Positions 33,303-45,685 of a stretch of 64,000 nt of DNA are shown here, in pieces. The notes below the pieces were generated by a model. It saw nothing but the letters and a program-made list of their open reading frames with translations. It was not told the origin of the DNA and searched no databases. The position numbers were made by a program, and so were the translations under genes. The DNA lies in contig NC_012877.2 in NCBI RefSeq assembly GCF_000003195.3, forward strand, positions 18,623,972-18,687,971, read 5' to 3'. This DNA is from Sorghum bicolor. Taxonomy: Eukaryota > Streptophyta > Magnoliopsida > Poales > Poaceae. Every line of letters begins with the position of its first letter. The stretch's first letter is position 1.

Positions 33303-34017
33303 TGGTGCAAAAGCTGATCTGCAAACACGAAGGGCTAATACCCGATATAAATGTTAAGGCGTGCCAGCCGATTTGTCCTTACAATCGACAAAGGTGGTAA
33401 CTCGAACACTTTGGTCCCGACAACAGCGATGCGCCCGGTTTGAGAAGAGGTGCTCACGCGGAACTTGAGAACACGCCGAGTTTGACTCGACGAATTCCTA
33501 AGAACTCGTAGAAAGAAAACATGACGAAGTCGCCGAAAAAGTAGATGCTGAAATATGTGTAAAAACTTGTGTTTGATTGATTGATAGATGTCTCATTACA
33601 TTGCCACGGGTCTATATTTATACCCTGCTCAAAAGAACTGCAACTAGACACGACTAGAACTCGAATTCCAAATTAAACAGAATCCGTATACAAAACGAAT
33701 CCTAATAACTAATGAAAACATTAAACTATCCTCCGTAACCGATCGGTACACTACCACGAGTCAATCGGCAACCTCCGCGCTTTTCTTCAGAGTCATCGGA
33801 AGACTACCTGTTACAGCCATCGGCAAACACCGACACTGGTCATCAGCACGAACACATCACCACTTCTGGACATGTCATATTCGGTTGTTTCCCCATTGGC
33901 ACCAGCCTTTTTCAGCAACTCCCCTGTAGACTAGTCACCATTGCCCCATCTGCCGATCTACACTTCATTAACTCCAGGTGCGTATCCAAAAATACGTGTC
34001 CAAAAATGGTGTCAACA
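33303..34017 (-). repeat. Retand A 3' LTR
   Basis: On the plus strand it runs TGGTGCAAAAGCTG...GGTGTCAACA, 715 bases. It is about 95% alike by eye to 44965-45685. On the minus strand GGGTATAAATATAG near 33610-33625 is a TATA box. Confidence 0.88.
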
Positions 34018-34034
34018 CATGCCCCCCAATTTCG
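34018..34034 (-). promoter_or_regulatory. Retand A polypurine tract
   Basis: On the minus strand AAATTGGGGGGCATG lies directly before the LTR start TGTTGACACC. The same tract is repeated next to the right LTR at 45686. Confidence 0.75.
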
Positions 34035-34407
34035 GAGTATAAAATCATTAATGCTCCGAAATTCTCCTCAGTAATGATACCTTTCTGTAATTACTTCCCT
34101 TGATTGATGATTAATTACCAAATCTAAACAACCTCATCCCGACTCTCCTGTAGATTCCTCGAATTCCTCAACTTTCTGAACCGAATCTCCCCAGAATGTG
34201 CTCATCGACAATATTACCGTTAGAGAGGACTGCCGATGGACCGACCAAGCGATCTTGTACAGTAAGATATCTTCACCGCTCGCTGTCAAATCACCTGCAC
34301 AATCCCTTGATTATCGTGCGAACAGTTACCATATCCACCTGAACACCCTCGGATTTCACGGATGCGGCAAAGAGATAAGTCAGATTTGCCCTTGCCTTTT
34401 TTATCCT

Positions 34408-34416
34408 ATAAATACC
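34408..34416 (+). promoter_or_regulatory. TATA box of the Retand A antisense gene
   Basis: CCTATAAATAC on the plus strand is about 160 bases before the predicted ATG at 34569, in a pyrimidine-rich context. It is independent of the LTR promoter, which fires on the other strand. Confidence 0.55.
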
Positions 34417-34568
34417 TCATTCTCTGGTACTCCTCCTCCATCTTGTCATTCTACAGCCTCAAATCCACCTTCCTGACGGCGGCATTGCCTGAGTACTCCA
34501 AGAACTCCAGCAAGGGCCTCCTCCAACAATCTTTAAAGTCTTCGATCTCTCCCTCTCCTCACGAAGAA

Positions 34569-37500
34569 ATGGACATCAACTTCATTGTCCCTGAGGTCAA
34601 CCTACCATCTCCTTTCTTATTATACTTTTGCCGTACTCCTGTTCATCTGCGAATCTTTTTACTGAGTACTTTATTCTTTTTGTTTCTTTTCTATTCCTCC
34701 ATCCTTAAAAACCCTTTAGGAGTTAGCCGATAAGATCGTGATTCCTACCGATCAACCTCACTTCCAGTGCCTTGGTCCATTGGGAAACCCAGATCCCACC
34801 GATCTGATAAACGCAGAGACAAATAGGATCCCTTTCAGAGCCGAAAATTTCTCCTTAGATCTATGGAAAGATGCTTTCTGTTCCTGGCCTAGCCCCACCA
34901 AGGGATGGAAAGACTGGTTCCTGAGAATCAGCAATTGAAATGAAGTCCAATGGGGAGAACGGAAATTGGACCAGTGCATTAGGCTATCCATTGCCGATAT
35001 GGAGAGGAACGAGTCACTGTTGATAGCTGCCTCATACTTTTGGTCAGACACTCTTAATGCTTTCGTGTTCGGCCATGGTCCTGCTTCTCCTACTCTTGCT
35101 GATGTACTCATGCTCACCGGCTTAGATATATCAACTGCCGATAATAGTCACCTGTTTGATAATAAGCCTAGTTCCAAGGTAGAAACTCACAGCATCGGTG
35201 GTTGGTCTGGGTACATTCAAAAGTACCAAAAAATAGGGTCTGTTGGGGAAAGGGAACATGCCATCTTTCTGAATATGTGGCTTGATAAGTTTTTATTCTG
35301 CGGTCGATCGGCAGGACCAACTTCCGTTTACTTATCGGCAGCAGAAAGACTGGCCAATGGTGGCCGATTTCCTCTTGGTCGATATTTGCTTGGCTCTGTC
35401 TATCACCTCCTCCACCAAGTAGCTGAGAAACTCCTACTAGGCCAATCCATCGGCAACCTGGGAGGTCCCTGGTGGTTTATCAACATGTGGCTCAGCATTC
35501 ACATGCATAAGCGCCTTGAATTCAACCTCTTCTCAGAACGCTTCCCCAGAGACATAGCCGAGGATTATGAACTGGATGAGGAAGAATCGGCAACTCACCC
35601 CCCTTTGAACTATGGTGAAGTTGCCATAGTTTTACATGGTACTGGTGGGAATGAAGACCAGGTCAGCCGATTCTTTCAGACACTCTATGAGGGTCTGACC
35701 AAAGACCAGCGGGCATGGATGCCCTATGAAGATACAGAGACCATATTTCCCCTCACTTTCCATCCCTTCGATAATGCCCTCAACAAGGACCATGATCTGA
35801 TGATGGCAATTATCACTCCGAGAGCTATACCAGTGAACTTCTTTGGTAGTGGGAAAACTTCCAATCTCACCTACGAGTTCTACAATCCATCGGCATTGGC
35901 TCGTCAACTGGCCTTTGGATAGCTACCGATTGCGCTCTGCTATGCCGATGTGGTGAAACCAAGGGAGATCATCACCAGTGGTCTTGAGTGGATCAGAATA
36001 GCTCAACTCCCACCAAATGCCGATACATCAGATATCGACTTATCGGCTTGGATCCCAGCTCTCTTCATTACCCAGGCGTACAAACAATGGTGGGCGGAGT
36101 GGAAAGAGCACCTGTTCTATAGATCGGCTCTTACATACCGCGGTATGATTGACTCCAAGTACAAGGTCCCCGAGAACACTGTAAGTTTTCAACCGATGCC
36201 TCAATTCTTCTATTACTTTGATTCTTATCGGCAACTTACTTCCTCTATTTTACACAGGTCGACGATACACCACCGACAGTCAGCAGGAGTGGCAAGCTGA
36301 TCGAGCTCCTTCCATCAGGCCCGATCTCTCTCATCAGCAACAATGCACCAAGCTTGGCGGCTTTAATGCACCGGAACGTGCGCTTCAAGAAAATCACCAC
36401 TAAACGAGCCAAGGCATCTCCATCGGTCACTGCTGCTGCTTTGGCACAAGCTTTCAAGGTAAATTATTTACTTTTTCAATTTACACCGACTCCATTCCAT
36501 ACTTATACAGTCTTTTCAGGATACATCGGCTGCCTTGGGAACTTCATCGGTAACTTTCACTGTTTCAACCAAAATTTCATCAATACTCTGTTACACTTGT
36601 ACTTATGAAACTTTCGTTGTTACATCAGCAAACTGGCAAATCGGCAAAGACCAGAAGTACCAAGGCGAGTGCAGATGCCCCCCAGTCTAACAAGGTCAAG
36701 AGAAAAGGCCCCAAAAGCACCAAGTCACAAGCAAAACGCCAGAAGACAACAGTGCCTTTCCCTCCTCCTCCAGGGTCACCGATTCATGTGGAATCGTCCC
36801 CTTCTTCACCAGAAGTTCAAACACAACAAGCACCATCTCCACCTCAGCCGCAAGAAGCACCTCAGCCAGAAGAGACATCAGCCGATGTACATGAGCAGAC
36901 TGCCGATCTAGTGGGTTCAATCATAGCATCGGTAGTCTCCTCAATTCAGATAAGCACTGCACCCCCTCAAGGTAAAATACTGTCTATGAAATCATTGCCG
37001 ATGGATTTATCTTTCCAACCTATAATTATTTCTATTAATTTTTCAGCTGACATTGTCCCATCGGCAGCTCCAGCCGATCAACCTGTGGTACCATTGGCCT
37101 CAACTAGCTAGAGGCGAGAGATAGCTCTGAAACAAGTAAATCATTTGATCTCTATCTTTCATATTACTAATACTTGATCATCAAATAACTTATCTTATTT
37201 CTTCTCCAGGAACAAGACTCTCCGGACAGCTTGTTTTCCTTTGCCATCGAAATTTCTGATGACGAAGGCGAGGAAGCAAGTTCTTCCCAAGCAGTGGGGA
37301 TTTCATCGGTAGAAATCAGAGCAAAGCTGGAAGATCTGCTGGCCCTGCTTCATCAGGATACAGCTCAACTGGTTGATGACTCCGATCCAGCCAAGGCTCT
37401 GTTTAAAGCCCTTATAGGCCAAATCCCTGCCGATGCTGAAGAGATCCTCTTCAAAGCTGCACACTTGGAGAGCCGCCAGCTCCAGTACCAAAAGGTCACT

Positions 37501-37905
37501 CAGCGCCTTGCCGATAGAGCCACCCACGACCAGCTCTCGGAGGAGATAATGAAAGTGAAACACCTTGCCGATGAGAAACATAAGAGCATCGGCATTCTAC
37601 AATCCTCAAGAGAAACATTGAGACAGAAGATCTCTGACCTATCGGCAAAAAGGGAAACCCTGTTGGCCGAGCTCAAGCAAGTAGAAGAGGCTCTTTCCCA
37701 AGCTCAGCAAAAAGAAAATCAGCTGCCCGAAATGATCAAGACCCTCGAACAAGAGCGAAACATTCAAGCCCGCAAGGCACTGCAGATGAAGAAGAAGCTG
37801 AGGCCAGTGGAGGGCTCTGACGATGAGGACATCAAGGAGATAGAAGAAGCCGATCAAATTCATCTGCGCGCCATATCGGCTATCCAAGCTCTACCGAATG
37901 TATAA
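34569..37905 (+). pseudogene. Spliced antisense gene in Retand A: plant-mobile-domain-like protein with coiled coil
   Basis: Seven exons can be drawn with GT...AG borders and consistent phase: 34569-34595, 34720-36180, 36258-36458, 36520-36549, 36629-36971, 37047-37135 and 37210-37905. Exon 2 resembles the plant mobile domain (aminotransferase-like) family: YFWSDTLNAFVFGHGPASPT-LADV, MWLDKFLFCGRSAG, GGPWWFINMWLSIHMHKRL. Exons 3-6 are Lys/Pro-rich with a basic KRKGPKSTKSQAKRQK, a possible nuclear signal. Exon 7 is a long coiled coil of about 200 residues. In-frame stops at 34936, 35920 and in exon 6 show decay. Antisense ORFs are known from Retand/Grande elements; function is unknown. Confidence 0.72.
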
Positions 37906-38074
37906 GCCCTTCATCGGCGGCGTGTTTTACTCTCCATTCAGAAACTTCTGATTCTTTTGGTCTAGCCGATAGGACTGTTATCGGCATCCTTTTAAAACAT
38001 CGTAATCAGTCCCAGATACATTTTGATCCAGCCGATAGGAATATTATCGGCACCTAAACTCTTCATGCATCGAC
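37906..38074. other. Spacer between convergent antisense gene and integrase
   Basis: This is a short overlap zone of two convergent transcripts. It carries four GCCGAT/ATCGGC words in about 170 bases, in two copies of an AGCCGATAGGA...TATCGGCA arrangement. Confidence 0.6.
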
Positions 38075-39443
38075 CCATATGCTTGGGTAATATTTCTTCA
38101 AATATTTTCCGTTCAAGGCTCTAGGAAATTAAACTCCTTCGAGAGTCTCCAAAATATAAGCATTACCAGGAGCAGACCGATTTATCTCATAAGGACCTTC
38201 CCAATTAGGAGACCACTTGCCAAACTTCGAACTCTTAGTTCCAATCGGTAAGATTAGTTTCCACACCAAATCTCCATCGGCAAACTCCTTAGCTTTTACC
38301 TTTTATCATACCACCTAGCAACTCTCTTTTTATTTTCTTCTATACCCATCAAAGCCTTCAGCCGATGCCCTGCTAAATCATCCAACTCATCTTTCATCAA
38401 AGTAGCGTAGTCATTGGCAGTCAGCTGATCTTGAAAAGATAGTCGCCTAGATCCAGTCTTAATTTCCCATGGTAGCACTGCATCGTGTCCATATACCAAT
38501 TGATAAGGTGAAACTTTAGTCGACCCATGACATGCCATCGATATGACCATAAAGCTTCACTTAACAATGTATGCCACCTTCTAGGATTTTCTTCAATCTT
38601 TCGTTTGATGAGTTTAATAATTCCTTTGTTAGACGCCTCGGCCTGCCCGTTGGCTTGAGCATAATAAGGGGAAGAATTCAACACTTTAATCCCCATACCA
38701 ATTGCAAATTCATCAAACTCCCCTGATGTAAACATGGTACCCTGATCGGTAGTAATTGTTTGAGGAATACCAAATCGGTAAATAATATGCTCTTTCACAA
38801 AATCAATCATATTGGCCGATGTTACTTTCTTCAAAGGAATAGCTTCAACCCATTTAGTGAAATAATCAGTGGCAACTAAGATGAACTTATGCCCTTTGGT
38901 TGATGGTGGGTAGATCTCGCCAATCAAATCAATAGCCCATCCCCGAAACGGCCAAGGTTTAATAATGGGATTCATAGCCGATGCGGGTGCCCTTTGAACA
39001 TTGCCAAACTTTTGACATCCTTTAAAATATTTAAAGCAATCTTCGAGTATGGTTGGCCAATAATACCCGTTTCTCCTAATCATCCATTTCATCTTAAAAG
39101 CTGACTGATGTGCTCCATATACTCCCTCATGGATTTCTCCCATCAAACTTTTAGCCTCATCATCACCTAAGCATTTAAGAAGAACTCCATCTATTGTTTG
39201 ATAATAAAGCTCATCCCCAAGGAGTACGTACTTAGTAGCTTAAAACCTGACACACCTCTCAACCTTTTTAGATGGATCCTTTAAATAATCATTGATCTCC
39301 TTTCTCCAATCATCGGCACCAATTGCCGATAACGTGTTAAATACGGGTTGATACCCCGAGGCATGCTGAGCCAGCAGATTAGCCTCCTCATTATGCAATC
39401 GAGGAACATGCTCTAATCGGAAATCCTTGAATTCCTTTAATAG
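38075..39443 (-). pseudogene. Retand A integrase
   Basis: From right to left: zinc-binding region (GVYGAHQSAFKMKWM, FKGCQKFGN), catalytic Asp in WAIDLIGEI, Asp in TITTDQGTMF, and Glu in NGQAEASNKGI. After a frameshift near 38500 follow YQLVYGHDAVLPWEI and the C-terminal FADGDLVWKLILP, FGKWSPNWEGPY. A TAA-creating shift at 38300 separates the last part. There is no chromodomain. Inactive. Confidence 0.82.
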
Positions 39444-41285
39444 CTACATACTCCGTTCATAGTAGGTTATCAAGACTTCGCTTCGGCATTCATAAATCCC
39501 AGCTAGCTGATTTATAACGAGCATAGAATCACCGAAGATTTCAACAGCATCAGCATGAACCTCCTTTAACAATTCCAACCCTTTGATCAAAGCTTGATAT
39601 TCAGCTTGATTATTTGTTGATGCTGCAACAATCAGCAAAGAGAATTCATACTTCTTTCCCTGAGGAAAAACTAATACTATAGCGATTCCTGCCCCCCGGT
39701 CACACGTAGATCCATCAAAGAAGAGCGTCCAAGGAACAATTTCCAAAGTCTCTACTACACCGCAATGTTGAGTCACAAAATCAGCCATAACCTGCCCTTT
39801 AACTGCCTTAGCCGATTCGTAACGTAGATCAAATTCCAATAGCGCCAAAATCCATTTGCCGATTCTACCACTCATAATCGGCATAGACAACATGTATCTG
39901 ACTACATCATCCTTGCATATAACAGTGCATTCGGCCGATAGCAAATAGTGCCTCAACTTAATACATGAAAAGTATAGGCATAAACATAATTTTTCAGTTG
40001 CTGAAGACCTGGTCTCAGCATCAATCAATCTCCTACTTAAGTAATAAATCACACGCTCCTTCCCTTCAAATTCTTGAATCAAAGCCGAACCGATGACCAT
40101 CCCATCGGTAGACAAATATAATCTGATGGGCTTCCCTTGCTGAGGTGGAATCAGAACTGGAGGATTTGTCAAATAATTTTTGATTTCATCCAAGGCTGAC
40201 TGTTGCTCTTTTCCCCATACAAACTCTTGATCAGCTTTCAATTTGAGTAAAGGACTAAAAGCACGAATTTTACCAGACAAATTAGATATAAACCGTCTGA
40301 TAAAATTTACCTTGCCGATCAAAGACTGGAGTTCAGTTTTGTTGGTAGGAGCAACTATCTTGTTGATGGCATCAATAGATCTCCTACTAATTTCAATTCC
40401 TCTCTGATGCACCATGAAACTAAGAAATTGCCCTGGCGATACACCAAATGCACACTTGTTAGGATTCATCTTTAAACCATGTTTCCTTGTGCATTCCAAC
40501 ACGTTTCGCAAAGCGGCAAGATGCTTTGTGAAATCCCCAGACTTAACCACCACATCATCAATGTAAATTTCTACCAGCTTGCAGATGAACTCATGAAATA
40601 TAAAATTCATAGCCCTCTGATAAGTAGGACCAGCATTTTTCAAGCCAAAGGTCATGACTATCCATTGAAACAGCCAAACATGACCAGGACATCTAAATGT
40701 AGTCTTTGGAATATCTTCTTCAGCCATGAATATCTGATTATATCCTGCATTGCCATCCATGAAGCTTATGATCCGATGTCCAGCCGCAGCATCGACTAGC
40801 AAATCGGCAACTGGCATTGGGTAACCATCCATCGGCGTAGCCTTGTTAAGATTCCTGAAATCAATGCAAACTTGAAGCTTCCCATTTTTCTTGTAAACTT
40901 GAACAACGTTGGAAATCCACTCGGCATACCGACACTACCGAATAAATTTAGCTTCGATAAGTTTGGTTATTTCAGCCATAATATGAGGAATAATATTAGG
41001 ATTACATCGGCGAGCTGGCTGTTGATGTGGCCGAAATCCAGATTTGATAGGCAACCGATGTTCAAAAATAGATCAGTCCAAACCAAGCATCTCGGTATAA
41101 TCCCAAGCAAGGCAATCATTATATTCGTTTAACAAATCGGTTAACTCTTGCTTACACTCAGAATCTAACTTAGCACTAATAAAAGTAGGCCTTGGCCTAT
41201 CACCATTACCTATATCTACCTCTACTAAATCATCGGCCGATGTAAACCCCTGGCCTAATTTTCCATCACCGGTGAACCTATCCAT
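39444..41285 (-). pseudogene. Retand A reverse transcriptase, RNase H and second RNase H
   Basis: The first 150 codons (41285-40833) contain stops, at CGA to TGA and CAG to TAG type positions. The rest is open. RT motifs are SNVVQVYKKNGKLQVCIDF, FMDGNAGYNQIFM, TFGLKNAGPTYQRAM and IYIDDVVVKSG. The first, degenerate RNase H has STDGMVIGSALIQEF. The second has WTLFFDGSTCDRGAGI, STNNQAEYQALI and GDSMLVINQL, keeping the D-E-D pattern. This added domain is the hallmark of Tat elements. Confidence 0.88.
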
Positions 41286-41900
41286 TAAAACTCCTTATCA
41301 GAACCGACTGCTTGGATCGGTGGAATTTCATAATCGGCATCCTTGAGGAAATCCTTCTCCCAAATTTCTCCTGAGATGCACCTGGTCCTCTCATAAGTAT
41401 CTGCCTCTGCCGATGCTATAACATATGAAGAATCTCCAAGGACAATCTCAATCTTGTCACCTACCCACCGAACCAAACATTGGTGCATTGTAGATGGGAT
41501 GCAACAATTGGCATGGATCCAATCTCTCCCCAATAGTAGATTATAAGCCCCCTTTCCACTGATAACGAAGAAAGTTGTCGGCAAGGTTTTGCTGCCGATG
41601 GTCAACTCGACACATATTGCTCCCTTAACCGGAGACACATTCCCTTCAAAATCCTTCAGCATCATATCGGTCTTGGTCAAGTCTTGATCTCCATTCCCAA
41701 GCTTCCGATAAACTGCATACGGCATAATATTGATAGCAACCCCACCATCAATAAGTATCTTGGTCATCGGCTACCCATCAACCCTACCTTTGACAAATAG
41801 AGCTTTAAGATGTTGTCTTTCATTGTCGGCAGGCTTTTCAAAGATAGCCGTCATTGGGTCTAGAGCCAACTGAGCTATCTGGTCAGAAAGATCCACCTCC
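41285..41900 (-). pseudogene. Retand A aspartic protease
   Basis: ILIDGGVAINIMPYAV carries the active-site D-G-G, and YNLLLGRDWIHANCC the second conserved motif. The upstream DDEEV...PMTAIFEKPADNERQHLK region is in another frame, so a frameshift separates protease from Gag near 41770-41960. It would mature the Gag-Pol polyprotein. Confidence 0.82.
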
Positions 41901-43272
41901 TCATCATCACTGGATGGCGCGAGGAACTCCATCGGCAACATAAATACCATATTAACATCTGCCGATGCCCTTTTCCCTTAGGATCTGGCTGCTGCCGATC
42001 TTCAGACTTACCAAAATTTTTTCCTTTGCTCAGCTCTTCTCGTCTTTCACGCTGTAGCCTTCTTTTCTGTGTCCTAGTCAGCCCCTCTGGACACCACGGA
42101 GGAAGTTGAGGCTGCCTCACCGATGGGTAGCGATTTTGCCTTGACTCCACTCGATAAGTATTAGCATCCCTGCAAAATATGAACTCATCGGGAAATCGTG
42201 CATCCGCCATTTCTTCAAGCTCCTCTTGATTTCTGGGAAAATATCTAACACGGTCACCAAGCCTATCATGCACACTGAGCCTGCCCCCCAGCCGATCATG
42301 AACTGAAGCTCTCTCCCTAATCGGCCCATTAAATCGCCGATCATCGTTCTGATAATGCCGATTAGGTCTATCATACCGATCATAACCATTGCACTCAGGG
42401 CAATCTCTAACAGTGGGCAGTTTAATGTTTTGCTCCCAGCAATGGATAAAGAACGGGCGGTTCCAATGATCTTTATGCCGATTCCACTCCTGTCGGCGTC
42501 TTTCTTCTTCCCGACGATGATCCTCCTGTTGGCGCCGATGATATCGATCTTCACGTTGTTGCCAGGTCTCCCGATGCCTTCTATAAGTTATCACAATGCC
42601 AGATCGGGGAGGTCTTCCTAAGCTGGTTCCTTCCTGAATCAGATCCTTGCCTTTAGCATCATCGGTAGTAATCTGATGTTGAGGATCCACCGATGCGCTT
42701 CTTTCAGCTGCCTCTAACGTCAAGACCTTGGTTTTTCCTTTAGTATCTAACATATTTATTGGGAAAGGATGTTGATCGATCTTCATCGGCTTCTGAGCTT
42801 TAGAATTATCAAACTTGATTCTCCCAGATTCTATAGCCGATTGCAGCTGTTGCCTGAAAACCTTGCACTCATTTGTGCTGTGAGACGTCGCATTGTGCCA
42901 CTTGCAGTATTTCATCTTCTTTAATTCCTCAGCCGATGGAATCACATGATTGGGTGACAACTTGATTTGCCCCTCCGGAAGTAGAAAGTCAAATATCCTA
43001 TTGGCTTTTGTGATGTCAAATGCAAATTTCTCTGGATCTTTATGCCCAAAAGGGCAAGACATCGGCTTCTTATTTTTTACCCACTCTGCCAAGACGATGA
43101 CTGGTTCTTCATTAGAGTCCGAGCTTGCTGCCTCATCGACAAATGACACCTTTTTATTCCGTACTCTCTTGGGCTCAAAAGGTTTAATATCTTGGTCAGA
43201 AATCCTCTGCACCAGATGACTTAGACTCTCAAACTCTTGAGAAGCATACTTGTCTTTGATATGTGGCAACAA
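41875..43272 (-). pseudogene. Retand A gag, C-terminal half
   Basis: It includes a variant zinc knuckle (CKWHNATSHSTNEC, CHHC ligands), a strongly charged RREEERRRQEWNRHKDHW stretch, a second Cys/His cluster (HCWEQ...CPECNGY) and a repeat of VHDRLGGR/VHDRLGDR. It begins after a TAG that replaces a Gln codon and shifts frame at its end. Confidence 0.8.
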
Positions 43273-43275
43273 TCC

Positions 43276-44955
43276 CTAGAAAGCCAAATCGGCTAGCTGC
43301 CAATCGTCCAGAACCAGACTATAGCATTTATTTTTAACCTCGCGCAGCCTCTGCACAAAACTTTCAACCGATTCATCATTGTGTTGTTTCAACCTGACTA
43401 AATCAGTAATCTTCTTCTCATGAACTCCAGAAAAGAAGTATTTATGGAATTGCTTCTCTAGATCGGCCCAAGTGATCACTGAATTAGGAGGCAATGAAAT
43501 AAACCAGGTAAAGGCCGATTCAGACAAAGATGATGAGAACAGGCGAACCCTTAACTTGTCTCTGTTAGCAGCTTCTCCACACTGGATGATGAACCTGTTA
43601 ACATGCTCCATAGTAGATGTATCATCTTGTCCAGAAAACTTAGTGAAATCTGGTACCTTGTACCGATTTGGAAGTGGAATTAAATCATAGGCAGGAGGAT
43701 ACGGTGTCCGATGAGAGTATGTGTTGACTTTGGGTTTTATCCCAAATTGGTCTCTCATTACTTCAGCTATCTTATCAGCCCAATAGGCATCGGCATCTTG
43801 CCGATGAGGTGGTTGTGGATCTGGCACCTGTTGATAAGCTTCCACGTGTCTCTGAGGTGCACGATCTCCATGGAACATTGGATTAACCATTGTATGCTGA
43901 CCACCAAGTTGCTGACCGAGATTCATCGGCTGGTTGATCAATCCTTGATTCTGAAATCCAGGTTGCACTAGTCCCTGTTGAAACCCCACAGCCTGATGAT
44001 TTTGCTAAGGCATCTGTGGAAAGACAAACTGCCCTGTCCATCCACTATTGACATTCATCGGCGTAGGTTCTACCGATGACTGGTAATTGGGCATCATCAT
44101 TGAATTGACATACCCTGGCTGTGTCATAAACCTCTGTTGCGCCGGCATAGGATCTGCCGATGCATTAGGCATCTGGAACGTTGGTGCTTGAGAATTCCCA
44201 GTAAAAGGTCTTGCAGTAGTAGTCGTAGAATACTAGGGATTCTGATTCATCGGCGTGTTTGGAGGCACCGATGCGATAGGAGCCTTGCCTGTCACGTCAG
44301 CCACTTGAGATGTTCCAGGACATTTTGCCATCAATTCTGGGGGCATACCGTAGCCCAACCAGTTGGAAGGAACAGTCCCTGACATCGCCGATGCCAATAG
44401 ATCTGTGGCAAGCTTGATTTGCCCATCTGATGTTGATGGATTGGTCGTCATCGGTGTAGATTGCGCATTAGTCATCCCTAATGTGCTTGGAGGGGAATTA
44501 ACTTCTGCACCCGCAACGGCCGTAGTAGCCGATAGAGCCGTGACTACCGATGACCCTGGCTAATGATAGATAGGACCCACATAAGATGGTGGTACTTGTC
44601 CTTCTTTGAAAGTTCTAGCCACAACATTGAAAACCGTGTTGGACAGTACACCAGATTGATTGATCAAGGCACGATTAATAGCACTATCAACCATGTCTTG
44701 AAGTTTACCAGGATTGGCCTCAAAAGTAACTTGCCGAGGCATCGGCAATGCTTCCTTCTGGATCACCTCGCCACTCCTGTTGATGCTGAAGGATTTCAAG
44801 CATAGCTGCTTGTAGTCCTCCATGGCTTTTGCCATAGCTTGCTTCTGCTCATCTCTGAGATTGGCTTCTGTCACGGGGATAACGTTCTCCAAGTCAAAAT
44901 CGGTGTTCGACATGTTGATCTTGATCTTGAATTTCTGTCCCACTGGGCGTGCCAA
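43276..44955 (-). pseudogene. Retand A gag, N-terminal half and capsid
   Basis: The probable start is the MSNTDFDLENVIPV Met near 44911. A Pro/Gln/Met-rich N-terminus is interrupted by three TAG codons at Gln positions. The capsid-like region has RYKVPDFTKFSGQDD, HVNRFIIQCGEAAN, LRVRLFSSSLSESAFTWF and HKYFFSGVHEKKITDL, the retrotransposon-gag domain. Confidence 0.82.
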
Positions 44956-44964
44956 AAGATATAT
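44942..44964 (-). promoter_or_regulatory. Retand A primer-binding region
   Basis: On the minus strand, ATATCTTTTGGCACGCCCAG follows the LTR end (GCACCA). The TTGGCACGCCCAGTGGGAC text occurs next to LTRs in several grass gypsy families. I do not assign the primer tRNA. Confidence 0.55.
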
Positions 44965-45685
44965 TGGTGCAAAAGCTGATCTGCAAACACAAAGGGCTAA
45001 TACCCGATCTAAACGTCAAGGCGTGCCAGCGGATTTGACCTTACAATCGACAAAGGTGGTAACTCGAACACTTTGGTCCCGACAACAGCGATGCGCCCGG
45101 ATGTCACGGCCAAGAGGTGCTCACGCGGAACTTGAGAAAATGCCGAGTTTGACTTGACGAATTCCTAAGAACTCATAAAAAGAAAATATGACGAAGTCGA
45201 CGAAAAAGTAGATGCTGAAATATGTGTAAAAACTTGTATTTGATTGATTGATAGATGTCTCATTACATTGCCATGGGTCTATATTTATACCCTGCTCAAA
45301 AGAACTGCAACTAGACACGACTAGAACTCGAATTCCAAATTAAACAGAATCCGTATACAAAACGAATTCTAATAACTAAGGAAAACATTAAACTATCCTC
45401 CGTAGCCCATCGGTACCCTGCCACGAGTCAATCAGCAACCTCCGCGCTTTTCTTCAGAGTCATCGGCAGACTACCTGTTACAGCCATCGGCAAACACCGG
45501 CACTGGTCATCGACATGAACACATCACCACTTCTGGACATGGTCATATTCGGTTGTTTCCCCATCAGCACCAACCTTTATCGGCAACTCCCCTATAGACT
45601 AGTCACCATTGTCCCATCTACCGATCTACACTTCATTAACTCCAGGTGCGTATCCAAAGATACGTGTCCAAAAACGGTGTCAACA
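44965..45685 (-). repeat. Retand A 5' LTR (shared internal LTR of a tandem array)
   Basis: It is the partner of 33303-34017. It is bordered on its left by primer-binding site and gag, and on its right by a polypurine tract and 3'-internal sequence. It therefore served as the 5' LTR of one unit and the 3' LTR of another. Confidence 0.88.

Noticed and set aside
33303..45685. Treating Retand A as a single complete insertion
   Set aside because: The right LTR is followed by a PPT and 3'-internal sequence, so it is an internal LTR of an array and no TSD can be tested.
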